A DNA stretch of 20,487 nucleotides. Origin: an uncultured Collinsella sp. GTDB lineage: Bacteria; Actinomycetota; Coriobacteriia; Coriobacteriales; Coriobacteriaceae. The notes beneath the pieces were generated by a model that worked only from the letters and a program-made list of their open reading frames with translations, made no database searches and was not told the DNA's origin. Location: positions 1 to 20,487 of the forward strand of contig USOG01000009.1 of the NCBI GenBank assembly GCA_900556365.1. Reading direction: 5' to 3'. Positions 15,156 through 20,487 of the stretch are shown here, in pieces; position 1 is the first letter of the stretch; every line of letters starts with the position of its first letter. The translations under genes and the position numbers were made by a program.

Positions 15156-17175
15156 GCGCGGTCTCCTCTTCGATCTGGGTGGAAAGCTCCAGCCATTCGT
15201 CCTCGAGCTTGGGCAGTTCTTGCTTAAGGCCGTTATATTCCCCCAGCGCGGCATTGAACTTGTCCTGATCGGCATAAAGCTCTTCGCTCGCCATCAATTC
15301 CATAAGCTCGTCATAGCGGGCGCGCTTTTTGTCGAGCTCGGCCTCGATCTTCTTGAGCTGGTTGCGCACGCCCTTGAGCTTTTTGTTGAGCGTGGCGCGG
15401 GCCTGGGCCTCGGCGCGCTTTTGCTCCTTGGTCTTTTTGCCCTCGGCGGGCTTGGAGGCGGTGGCGGGGGTGTCGGACTGGGCCGCGGTGACCTTAGCGG
15501 ACTTGGTCGCGGCCGGTGCGCTCTCCCCTGCCGCATCGGCCGCGGCGCGGGCTGCGAGGTCCTCGCGCTTGTAGAGGTAGTAGTCGTAGTCGCCGTCGTA
15601 GACCGTGACCTTGCCATCGCGGATGTCAATGATGCGGTTGGCCACAGCGCGTACCAGGTGCTCGTCGTGGCTGATCAGCACGATGGTGCCGGGGAAGTTT
15701 TGCAGGGCGTTCTCGAGCATGTCTACCGAGTCGATGTCCAGGTGGTTGGTGGGCTCGTCCAGGCACAGGAGCGCCTCGGGGGCCACGAGCATCTTGGCAA
15801 GCGCCAGACGCGCCTTTTCGCCGCCGGAGAGGACACGGACCTGCTTCTCGATGGAGTCGTTGTCGCTAAATAGGAAGGCGCCCAGCAGGCTGCGCTGCTG
15901 CGGCACGGTCCACTTGGGCGTGACGGTGTCGATCTCTTGCAGGACGGTGTTGGACTCGGTCATGCCCTCGAGCGCGTGCTGGGCGTAGTAGGCCACACCC
16001 ACGTTGGTGCCCAGGTCGCGGGTGCCGGTGGTGGGCGGTTCCAGGCCGGCGAGGATCTTCATGAGGGTGGACTTGCCGGCGCCGTTGGGGCCGACGAGCG
16101 CCACATGCTCGCCGCGGTAGAGCTTGAGGTCGATGTCACTGTAGATGTGCTTGTCGCCGTATGACTTGGAGACGCCCTCGAGGCCCACGACCATATCGCC
16201 CGAGCGCGGCGGGTCGGGGAACTTAAAGTCGATATGCTTGTGGCCCTCGGGCAGGATGACGAGCTCCTTTTTGATCTGCTCGATTTTGCGGATGCGCTCC
16301 TGGGCCTGGGCTGCCTTGGTGGGCTTGTAGCGGAACTTATCGACGAAGACCTGCATGTGGGCGATGTCGCGCTCCTGGGCGGCGCGCTTGGCGCGCATCT
16401 GCTCCAGGTTGTCCTCGCGCTGCTTGAGGTAGCTGCTGTAGTTGCCGGTGTAGGTGGTTACGCGACGGTTTTCGAGTGCGGCGACGTGGTCGACGCAGGC
16501 GTCCATGAAGGCGCGGTCGTGGCTGACGATGAGCACGGCGCCGTCGTAGTTGGCGATAAAGCCGCGCAGCCACTGGACGCTCTCGAGGTCCAGGTGGTTG
16601 GTGGGCTCGTCCAGAAGCAGCAGGTCGGGGTGGCGCAGGAAGAGCTTGGCGAGCGCGATGCGCATCTGCCAGCCGCCCGAGAACTCGGAGCACGGGCGCT
16701 CAAAATCGGTGACCTTAAAGCCCAGGCCGGACAGGATCTTGCGGGCGTTGCTCTCGAGCTCGTAGCCGCCCAGGTGCTCAAAGCGGTTCTGGACCTGGCC
16801 GTACTCGTTGAGGAGTGCGTCGACGTCCTTGCCCTGCTCGGAGAGCTCGGTGATCTGGGCCTGCAGCACGTTGGCACGCTCGCCCATGCGGCGGATTTCC
16901 TTGGCGGCGGCCATGACCTCGGCAAGGATGGCGGTGTCCTTTTGCTCCAGGTTGGTTTCCTGTTCCAGGTAGCCCACCTGGCAGTCCTTGGCGTACTGGA
17001 CCTGGCCGGCATCGGGGCTGTCGATACCCATGATGATCTTGAGCATGGTGGTTTTGCCGGCGCCGTTGGGTCCCACAAGCGCGAAGCGCTCGCCGGGGTT
17101 GATCTGGAATGACGCGCCGCTAAAGAGGACGCGTGCGCCGAAGCTTTTTTCGATCTTGTCGACCAGGAGGATCAT
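15142..17175 (-). CDS. ABC-F family ATPase with C-terminal coiled coil (YheS/Uup-like)
   Basis: The 677-residue protein has two fused ABC domains and no membrane segments, the ABC-F pattern of ribosome-acting translation factors. Domain 1 has GPNGAGKT (35-42), FSGGW (165-169) and DEPTNHLD (189-196). A charged linker (about 241-325, the P-site tRNA interaction motif region) leads to domain 2 with GPNGAGKS (362-369), LSGGEKAR (449-456) and DEPTNHLD (473-480). An Ala-rich segment (541-585) and a coiled coil (about 586-677) follow. The C-terminal extension fits housekeeping YheS/Uup/YdiF-like members better than dedicated antibiotic-resistance members, but subfamily assignment needs alignment. 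The ATG at 17175 is preceded by AAAGGCGG. The tRNA-Ala terminator ends only about 30 bases upstream, so its promoter is unclear. Confidence 0.93.
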   Translation of the reverse strand: MILLVDKIEKSFGARVLFSGASFQINPGERFALVGPNGAGKTTMLKIIMGIDSPDAGQVQYAKDCQVGYLEQETNLEQKDTAILAEVMAAAKEIRRMGERANVLQAQITELSEQGKDVDALLNEYGQVQNRFEHLGGYELESNARKILSGLGFKVTDFERPCSEFSGGWQMRIALAKLFLRHPDLLLLDEPTNHLDLESVQWLRGFIANYDGAVLIVSHDRAFMDACVDHVAALENRRVTTYTGNYSSYLKQREDNLEQMRAKRAAQERDIAHMQVFVDKFRYKPTKAAQAQERIRKIEQIKKELVILPEGHKHIDFKFPDPPRSGDMVVGLEGVSKSYGDKHIYSDIDLKLYRGEHVALVGPNGAGKSTLMKILAGLEPPTTGTRDLGTNVGVAYYAQHALEGMTESNTVLQEIDTVTPKWTVPQQRSLLGAFLFSDNDSIEKQVRVLSGGEKARLALAKMLVAPEALLCLDEPTNHLDIDSVDMLENALQNFPGTIVLISHDEHLVRAVANRIIDIRDGKVTVYDGDYDYYLYKREDLAARAAADAAGESAPAATKSAKVTAAQSDTPATASKPAEGKKTKEQKRAEAQARATLNKKLKGVRNQLKKIEAELDKKRARYDELMELMASEELYADQDKFNAALGEYNGLKQELPKLEDEWLELSTQIEEETAREFS

Positions 17176-17205
17176 GGTGCCGCCTTTGACCTTGTGTGCC
17201 TATAT

Positions 17206-17235
17206 GAAAAAAGGCCCCAACTTGCGTTGGAGCCT
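17206..17235 (-). terminator. Rho-independent terminator of tRNA-Ala copy A
   Basis: On the minus strand AGGCTCCAAC and GTTGGGGCCT form a 10-bp stem with one G-T pair around a GCAA tetraloop, followed by six T. It lies about 15 bases after the tRNA 3' end and about 30 bases before the ABC-F start codon. Confidence 0.93.
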
Positions 17236-17250
17236 CATTCAATGCTCGGG

Positions 17251-17323
17251 TGGAGACGAGGGGGATCGAACCCCTGACCTCTTGACTGCCAGTCAAGCGC
17301 TCTCCCAGCTGAGCTACGCCCCC
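17251..17323 (-). tRNA. tRNA-Ala(GGC), copy A
   Basis: All arms fold. The acceptor is GGGGGCG with CGTCTCC, including the G3-U70 wobble pair that marks alanine tRNAs. The D-arm is GCTC/GAGC, the anticodon stem is CTTGA/TCAAG around loop CTGGCAG (anticodon GGC), and the T-arm is AGGGG/CCCCT. The bases after A73 read CCC, so the final CCA is not fully encoded. It is 73 bases without CCA. Confidence 0.97.
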
Positions 17324-17335
17324 GTGCGAAGAAGT

Positions 17336-17364
17336 ACTATACGGGAACTCCCCCGCCGATGCAA
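17336..17364 (-). promoter_or_regulatory. Promoter of tRNA-Ala copy A
   Basis: On the minus strand TTGCAT (17359-17364) and TATAGT (17336-17341) are 17 bases apart, with the -10 box 12 bases before the mature tRNA 5' end. Both boxes and the spacer length are preserved in copy B although the spacer sequence has changed. Confidence 0.8.
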
Positions 17365-17380
17365 GGACAATTTTGGAAAA

Positions 17381-17486
17381 ACTTTCGGCGGCGCGAGCGC
17401 GTATGCGGGACGGGCCCCAAGAACGAGGGGCCGGCGGCGTGGCCGTCGCCCTCCTTCCCGGCACCCGCCCGGGCACCCCCGGGGAC
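17381..17486. other. GC-rich intergenic stretch without a gene
   Basis: I see no coding signal. A perfect 6-bp GGCCCC/GGGGCC hairpin lies at 17413-17432. This stretch separates the tRNA-Ala copy A promoter from palindromic element 1 and has no clear similarity to the matching interval in copy B (18179-18274). Confidence 0.5.
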
Positions 17487-17656
17487 CTCCCGCCACGGAT
17501 GCGGCCCATCTACTACGTTTGGGCGGCATCCCCCGACCATGGCGTCACGGGTAAAAATAAAACCGCAGGTAGACGGCCTGCGGTTTTCGCGAAATACGGG
17601 GTATGGTCGAGGGGCCGGGGCTAAACGTAGTAGATGGGCCGGTTCCGTGGCGGCAG
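17487..17656. repeat. Long imperfect palindromic element 1
   Basis: Positions 17487-17520 and 17623-17656 are inverted repeats with 31 of 34 positions paired, including a continuous 19-bp match (17502-17520). Further partial pairing continues inward (for example CGACCAT with ATGGTCG). At the apex is a strong hairpin with T runs on both sides. The whole unit is about 170 bases. Element 2 at 18275-18436 shares its core but not its outer arms. I do not recognise it as a named repeat. Confidence 0.85.
17559..17587. terminator. Bidirectional terminator-like hairpin at the apex of element 1
   Basis: CCGCAGG (17563-17569) and CCTGCGG (17577-17583) form a perfect 7-bp stem with a seven-base loop, flanked by AAAA on the left and TTTT on the right. 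On the minus strand the tract after the stem is TTTTATTTTT, which makes termination of minus-strand transcripts likely. It would insulate tRNA-Ala copy A from transcription arriving from the tRNA at 17775-17850. Confidence 0.75.
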
Positions 17657-17730
17657 CATCGCGCACAGCCGACCGAGGGCGCTCGGAAGTGAGCAGACAC
17701 GCTATTTGTATGTGAAAACCACTGCGATGT

Positions 17731-17765
17731 AAAAGAAAACAGACCAGACATATTGCCTGGCCTGT
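17731..17765 (-). terminator. Rho-independent terminator of the CAT-anticodon tRNA
   Basis: On the minus strand ACAGGCCAG (17757-17765) pairs with CTGGTCTGT (17739-17747) in a 9-bp stem with one G-T pair, followed by TTTTCTTTT. It starts ten bases after the encoded CCA of the tRNA. Confidence 0.92.
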
Positions 17766-17774
17766 TGAAAAACC

Positions 17775-17850
17775 TGGTGGGCCCTCCGGGATTCGAACCC
17801 AGAACCCAGGGATTATGAGTCCCCTGCGCTAACCGTTGCGCCAAGAGCCC
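17775..17850 (-). tRNA. tRNA with CAT anticodon, probably tRNA-Ile2 (lysidine type)
   Basis: The acceptor GGGCTCT pairs with AGGGCCC, the D-stem is GCGC/GCGC, the anticodon stem is GGGGA/TCCCT around CTCATAA (anticodon CAT), and the T-arm is CTGGG/CCCGG. A73 is followed by an encoded CCA. The GCA-GG-GACTCATAATC region resembles E. coli tRNA-Ile2, whose C34 is converted to lysidine by TilS so that it reads AUA. Elongator tRNA-Met has the same loop and is the alternative; initiator Met is excluded by the paired first base and the loop context. Confidence 0.9.
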
Positions 17851-17874
17851 TTATAAAGTAGTTGTCGCGGTTGG

Positions 17875-17895
17875 GTTGGAAGAACTACTTCCAAC
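17875..17895. repeat. Perfect 8-bp inverted repeat upstream of the CAT tRNA
   Basis: GTTGGAAG (17875-17882) and CTTCCAAC (17888-17895) pair around a five-base loop, about 25 bases before the tRNA 5' end. No T run follows on either strand, so it is not a normal terminator. It could be a 5' leader hairpin or a protein-binding site. Confidence 0.5.
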
Positions 17896-17940
17896 GTTAT
17901 GAACCACGTCGTGAAATACTACCATGCACGCGGCACCCGT

Positions 17941-17973
17941 TCAACGCACGATCTTGTCGACCAGGAGGATCAT
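17941..17973 (-). pseudogene. Duplicated 5' fragment of the ABC-F gene
   Basis: Copy B of the duplication keeps the ribosome-binding site, the ATG and the first eight codons of the ABC-F gene, then leaves the match. The reading frame ends almost at once, giving a ten-residue product [10 protein letters not shown]. This shows that the duplication started from the arrangement at the intact ABC-F gene. It has no expected function, but could still be translated if transcribed. Confidence 0.85.
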
Positions 17974-18003
17974 GGTGCCGCCTTTGACCTTGTGTGCCTA
18001 TAT

Positions 18004-18033
18004 GAAAAAAGGCCCCAACTTGCGTTGGAGCCT
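18004..18033 (-). terminator. Rho-independent terminator of tRNA-Ala copy B
   Basis: This is identical to the copy A terminator: a 10-bp stem, GCAA loop and six T on the minus strand, about 15 bases after the tRNA. Confidence 0.93.
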
Positions 18034-18048
18034 CATTCAATGCTCGGG

Positions 18049-18121
18049 TGGAGACGAGGGGGATCGAACCCCTGACCTCTTGACTGCCAGTCAAGCGCTC
18101 TCCCAGCTGAGCTACGCCCCC
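18049..18121 (-). tRNA. tRNA-Ala(GGC), copy B
   Basis: The sequence is identical to copy A across all 73 bases, with anticodon GGC and the G3-U70 identity pair. Its promoter boxes and terminator are intact, so it is probably a functional second gene and not a relic. Confidence 0.96.
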
Positions 18122-18133
18122 GTGCGAAGAAGT

Positions 18134-18162
18134 ACTATACGGGAACTCGGACGACGATGCAA
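18134..18162 (-). promoter_or_regulatory. Promoter of tRNA-Ala copy B
   Basis: TTGCAT (18157-18162), a 17-base spacer and TATAGT (18134-18139) lie on the minus strand. The spacer differs from copy A at four of 17 positions, while both boxes are unchanged. Confidence 0.8.
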
Positions 18163-18178
18163 GGACAATTTTGGAAAA

Positions 18179-18274
18179 TTTCGCAGTCGCGGCGCGGGCC
18201 GCCATCCGCTCAACGGCCGTCTTGCCGGCGCCAGGCCCATTACCGGGGCCAATCGCGCTCCCGCCGACCCGGCG
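18179..18274. other. GC-rich intergenic stretch without a gene
   Basis: There is no coding signal, RNA gene or clear terminator here. It lies between the tRNA-Ala copy B promoter and palindromic element 2. Its length is similar to the equivalent interval beside copy A, but the sequence does not align obviously. Confidence 0.45.
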
Positions 18275-18436
18275 ATTTCAAAACCATGCCGGTTTACGGG
18301 ACCAGGCCGGGAACCCACGAGCATGCCGTCATCGGCAAAATTAAAACCGCAGGTAGCCGACTTGCGCATTCCGTGAAATGCAGGGCATGGACGGCCGTTC
18401 CGGGTCCAGCCCCGTAATCCGGCATAGTTTTGAAAT
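18275..18436. repeat. Long imperfect palindromic element 2
   Basis: Positions 18275-18300 and 18411-18436 are inverted repeats with 24 of 26 positions paired. The core (18322-18356) matches element 1 (17538-17572) at 30 of 35 positions, and the central hairpin survives as GCAGG/CTTGC without the right-hand T run. The apex is displaced from the arm centre by the same small distance as in element 1. Total length is 162 bases. The outer arm sequence is unrelated to that of element 1. Confidence 0.8.
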
Positions 18437-18488
18437 GACATTAATTCACTAACAGGTAAACTAGGTAGTTCTAGCGCCTTGTCGCCGA

Positions 18489-19646
18489 CTAATTTCCGAT
18501 TTCCAACCAGTTGCACAAAACATTTGCTCGCAGTCGCGTCTCGGCGGATTTCATTGCCTCAGTTTTGGCTTTATAGCGAATCCCTAAACGGTCGCAGACA
18601 CTTCTGACTATGGTGTCTATCAGCTTTGAATCGTTGAGCATATCGTGAGTCACCAGGAATACATCGAATCCCATGCTCTGCAACGCAGTCATGCGCTCCG
18701 CATCGTGGTCAAGTATTGCACCTGAGCCATGAATGACCTCACCTTGGATCTCGATAATAACTGCCTTCATTAGGATTGGGTTTACGATCACGATGTCGCC
18801 GTAGCAGACCTTTTGGCCTGCGATGCTTTGGGCTGCCACGGATAGAGGGGTTAAATCGTTGAGGTACACGTATCTGAATCCTGCACCACCTAGACGTCGA
18901 GAACGACTTAGAAGCAGGACCCCAGCGACCTCGAGTGGAGACGCAGCAATGCCGATAACCTGCTGAGTGGCATCATAAAACTGCTTTCCCCACATTTGAC
19001 TTTTGACCTTGTCGGCGAATCGATGCAGATCGCTTAGCTCGATGAGCGGCTTTCTCATCCAAAGAGAAGTGCCTTTGAGTTTCGTAACCTCTCTTCCATC
19101 CTCATGCTTGTTCGTTTGGCCTTCTTTATCTGTGGCCTTTACGGTTGCGCGGGCGTAAACTCGTTTCCAAGGAACCTCGTCTTCGCCTTCTCCAAGTTCG
19201 AACAAATCCTGCGTGCTGGAATTGCGATTCTCCTCTACCGCCATTTTTAACTGCATTTCGGCAGCGGGAGCCGGCTCGAAAACAGAAAACCAACCGCATA
19301 GTTCGTACATAGCCAGTACGAGATCTATTTGGGACACAAAGCGTGTCATAGTAAATAACGTGTTAAGCGGATTGGTGACACTGAAGCCTAAATTAGTGTC
19401 GATTGTTGTGCCGGCATTCGATGCCCCTTCCCAGCGAATAGTGGAGCGCAGTCCCGAGTGGTGATTACAACAACCTGGCGAAGCAACAGCGATAATCGGG
19501 GTCTTGAGGACTTCGGTTACAAAAGGGGCTTGGGATAGAGCTCGCCAGCCGTCTTCGGAGTTGGGCAGGCGCGGGTAGAGATTGCGCACCTGCGGTGGGC
19601 AGCGCCAGTAGCGAAATGCGGTGTTTGCGCAGACGATCTCGTCCAT
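18489..19646 (-). CDS. Lone protein with C-terminal Vsr/DUF559-like (PD-(D/E)XK) nuclease motif
   Basis: The 385-residue product is not assigned to a characterised system. The C-terminus resembles a Vsr/DUF559-type nuclease: YGDIVIVN (Asp284), VIIEIQG (Glu299 and Gln301), then DHDAERMTALQSMGFDVFLVT, the helix-strand pair that follows the active site in that fold. The N-terminus (TAFRYWRCPPQVRNLYPRLP, later AMYELCG) resembles a group of Coriobacteriia proteins that I recall only loosely, sometimes compared with AbiEi-like proteins; this is inference. Base composition is lower in GC than the core genes, suggesting transfer. I chose the ATG at 19646, preceded by GGGGAGG; an upstream reading to 19754 lacks such a site. 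A promoter lies at 19677-19705. A role in defence is possible but not shown. Confidence 0.7.
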   Translation of the reverse strand: MDEIVCANTAFRYWRCPPQVRNLYPRLPNSEDGWRALSQAPFVTEVLKTPIIAVASPGCCNHHSGLRSTIRWEGASNAGTTIDTNLGFSVTNPLNTLFTMTRFVSQIDLVLAMYELCGWFSVFEPAPAAEMQLKMAVEENRNSSTQDLFELGEGEDEVPWKRVYARATVKATDKEGQTNKHEDGREVTKLKGTSLWMRKPLIELSDLHRFADKVKSQMWGKQFYDATQQVIGIAASPLEVAGVLLLSRSRRLGGAGFRYVYLNDLTPLSVAAQSIAGQKVCYGDIVIVNPILMKAVIIEIQGEVIHGSGAILDHDAERMTALQSMGFDVFLVTHDMLNDSKLIDTIVRSVCDRLGIRYKAKTEAMKSAETRLRANVLCNWLEIGN

Positions 19647-19676
19647 ATGGGCCTCCCCTAGTTTTGGCTGCGTGCC

Positions 19677-19705
19677 GTTATGTTTGCAGGTAGACCGATT
19701 ATCAA
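19677..19705 (-). promoter_or_regulatory. Promoter of the nuclease-like gene
   Basis: On the minus strand TTGATA (19700-19705) and CATAAC (19677-19682) are separated by 17 bases, about 30 bases before the ATG at 19646. This indicates independent transcription of the accessory gene. Confidence 0.55.
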
Positions 19706-19820
19706 TGGCGGCATCATGCCGGTAAGTACTGGAAGCTGACCAAATGCTGGCCAATAGCTTGACGTAATTCGCCTAAAGATCGCCGTGTGACACAAATCTG
19801 CTGGCAGGCGTTCTGGGGCC
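19706..19820. other. Intergenic stretch without a recognised feature
   Basis: I see no RNA gene, terminator or convincing coding frame here. Together with the neighbouring remnant it forms a gap of nearly 380 bases between the nuclease-like gene and tRNA-Val. It may be further decayed integrase sequence, but I cannot recognise motifs. Confidence 0.35.
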
Positions 19821-19984
19821 GTGGTCCCTATCTCCACATTTGTGCGTGAATCCCATGGCAAATTCAATGAAAGAGCGCATGAGCTTTATGCAAAACGCGC
19901 GATGGCGTCAGTTCAAGAGAGATCAGCTAGAAAAGCGTTTGAAAATTTCGATTCGATTTTGGTGTCAGATTTGGTGTCAAATAG
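19821..19984 (+). pseudogene. Possible remnant of a tyrosine-integrase C-terminal tail
   Basis: The plus-strand frame from 19821 reads KFNERAHELYAKRAMASVQE and so on through KAFENFD. The next bases are a tandem TTCGATTCGA. Removing one five-base unit joins the frame to DFGVRFGVK followed by TAG at 19982. Tails with repeated FGV(K/R) ending just outside a tRNA gene are familiar from phage integrases integrated at tRNA 3' ends. No catalytic Arg-His-Arg-Tyr residues are present, so the identification rests on the tail and on the position next to tRNA-Val. Confidence 0.4.
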
Positions 19985-20015
19985 AAAAAGGCCAGAGGCT
20001 TATAACCTCCGGCCT
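19985..20015 (-). terminator. Rho-independent terminator of tRNA-Val
   Basis: On the minus strand AGGCCGGAGG and CCTCTGGCCT form a 10-bp stem with one G-T pair around a short AT-rich loop, followed by five T. It begins about ten bases after the tRNA 3' end. Confidence 0.93.
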
Positions 20016-20025
20016 GTGCTTTAGA

Positions 20026-20100
20026 TGGTGGGCGATACAAGATTCGAACTTGTGACCCCATCCGTGTGAAGGATATGCTCTACCCCTGAGCCAATCGCCC
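20026..20100 (-). tRNA. tRNA-Val(CAC)
   Basis: The acceptor GGGCGAT pairs with ATCGCCC, the D-arm is GCTC/GAGC, the anticodon stem TATCC/GGATG encloses TTCACAC (anticodon CAC, reading GUG), and the T-arm is ACAAG/CTTGT. A73 is followed by an encoded CCA. The integrase-like remnant ends about 40 bases beyond its 3' end, which fits use of this gene as an integration site. Confidence 0.96.
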
Positions 20101-20120
20101 GTTGCCTTTCGGCAAAAGAG

Positions 20121-20150
20121 ATACTAACATAGCCGTGCGTGGTTTACCAA
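20121..20150 (-). promoter_or_regulatory. Possible promoter of tRNA-Val
   Basis: On the minus strand TTGGTA and TAGTAT are separated by 18 bases, with about 20 bases between the -10 box and the tRNA 5' end. A small GCC/GGC hairpin lies in that leader. The boxes are only moderate matches to consensus. Confidence 0.45.
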
Positions 20151-20212
20151 GAACTTTTTGCTCCCGATTTTAAATTCGTGGGAGCCTTGATTATCAACTT
20201 TATCCGAACACC

Positions 20213-20250
20213 TCCCACATTCATCCGCACATGTGCGGATGAATGTGGGA
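20213..20250. repeat. Perfect 38-bp palindrome upstream of the transposase gene
   Basis: Positions 20213-20231 are the exact reverse complement of 20232-20250, with no loop. It lies 52 bases before the IS30-type start codon. It could be two abutted element ends, a target of the element, or an operator. No T run follows on either strand, so it is not a typical terminator. Confidence 0.9.
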
Positions 20251-20302
20251 ACCCGATACCCTGAGGGCCGGATCGGCCGGCCCCGGGAGATCGGAGGACG
20301 GC

Positions 20303-20487
20303 ATGTCCGGAAAGAAGAAGAGCGGCTCCGCAAGGGCGGTCCCGAGGGCCTACGGAAGGCTCACGAGGCACGAGCGGGACACGGTCCAGAGGATGCTGGA
20401 GCGCAGGGCGTCGTGCAGGGAGATCGCGAGGGAGCTGGGCAGGTCGCCCTCGACGGTGAGCGCCGAGGTGGCGTCGCACAGGTTCGT
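20303..20487 (+). CDS. IS30-family transposase, 5' part (runs off the window)
   Basis: The ATG at 20303 is preceded by GGAGG five bases upstream. The 61 visible residues include YGRLTRHERDTVQRMLERRA, then SCREIARELGRSPSTVSAEV, the N-terminal helix-turn-helix of IS30-type transposases that binds the element ends. The DDE catalytic domain would lie beyond the window. The sequence is very GC-rich compared with the adjacent nuclease-like gene and is the only confident plus-strand gene here. The left end of the element is probably near the 38-bp palindrome. Confidence 0.82.
   Translation, partial: MSGKKKSGSARAVPRAYGRLTRHERDTVQRMLERRASCREIARELGRSPSTVSAEVASHRF

Larger units (their letters stand above)
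17151..17380 (-). repeat. Direct duplication, copy A (tRNA-Ala unit plus ABC-F start)
   Basis: This segment recurs at 17949-18178, an offset of 798 bases. Positions 17151-17350 are identical base for base to 17949-18148; the next 30 bases differ at four sites. It contains the first eight codons of the ABC-F gene, its ribosome-binding site, a terminator, tRNA-Ala and the tRNA promoter. This copy is attached to the intact ABC-F gene and so is the likely parental arrangement. Confidence 0.97.
17949..18178 (-). repeat. Direct duplication, copy B (tRNA-Ala unit plus ABC-F start fragment)
   Basis: This is the second copy of the 17151-17380 segment. The first 200 bases are identical and four substitutions fall in the last 30. 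The boundary at 17949 cuts the ABC-F gene after codon eight. The segment is preceded on the minus strand by palindromic element 2, which is related to the element that precedes copy A. Confidence 0.97.

Noticed and set aside
17120..17509. Minus-strand frame across tRNA-Ala copy A, and its counterpart at 17897-18205
   Set aside because: Both translate through the tRNA genes and terminators. The shared peptide reflects the DNA duplication, not a protein family.
17151..18178. CRISPR-like interpretation of the repeats
   Set aside because: There are only two long copies with functional tRNA content; no short regularly spaced repeats or cas genes are present.
19647..19754. Longer N-terminus for the nuclease-like protein
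   Set aside because: The extension has no ribosome-binding site, overlaps the -35/-10 pair, and the internal ATG at 19646 has GGGGAGG at proper spacing.
19840..20055. Plus-strand open frame ending in WWAIQDSNL
   Set aside because: Its C-terminal part is translated from the antisense of tRNA-Val, a common artefact. Only the upstream segment in another frame has integrase-tail character.
20160..20185. Short GCTCCC/GGGAGC hairpin
   Set aside because: The stem is six bases with a long AT-rich loop and no T run on the correct side of either strand, so it is not called as a terminator.

Overview
The window looks like a chromosomal segment of a high-GC Gram-positive bacterium. A Coriobacteriia member such as Collinsella fits best; this is an inference from GC content, Gram-positive gene content and the style of the accessory genes, not from a search. 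Every confident core protein gene lies on the minus strand, so transcription runs from high to low coordinates.

Core block (98-17175). Seventeen genes follow one another with gaps of a few bases or small overlaps, apart from 66 bases before cmk and 84 bases before scpA. In transcription order they are: an ABC-F ATPase, a 98-residue membrane protein, an M50 site-2-type protease, scpA, scpB, an RluB-type pseudouridine synthase, cmk, a PlsC-like acyltransferase, ispH, a DUF512 putative radical-SAM protein, der, plsY, gpsA, rpe, a cysteine desulfurase, a Nif3-like metal protein, a coiled-coil zinc-ribbon protein and coaBC. The block joins chromosome segregation (ScpAB), ribosome and rRNA maturation (Der, RluB, ABC-F), phospholipid precursor synthesis (GpsA, PlsY, PlsC) and cofactor, isoprenoid or Fe-S functions (CoaBC, IspH, cysteine desulfurase). 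It ends just before the 5' end of a probable tRNA-Pro cut by the window edge.

tRNA and repeat region (17176-18488). Upstream of the ABC-F gene lie tRNA-Ala(GGC), a CAT-anticodon tRNA (probably Ile2) and a second tRNA-Ala(GGC). The two Ala genes sit in a direct duplication of about 230 bp, 798 bp apart. It carries the promoter, tRNA, terminator, and the ribosome-binding site and first codons of the ABC-F gene. Upstream of each Ala promoter is a 160-170 bp imperfect palindrome. The two palindromes share a central core, but their outer arms differ in sequence and each still pairs with itself. This is the most unusual structure in the window.

Accessory region (18489-20487). A lone 385-residue protein with a C-terminal Vsr/DUF559-like nuclease motif has its own promoter. 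Beyond it are a broken integrase-tail-like remnant on the plus strand, tRNA-Val(CAC) with a strong terminator, a perfect 38-bp palindrome, and the 5' part of an IS30-family transposase that runs off the end. This looks like a decayed integration hot spot at tRNA-Val.
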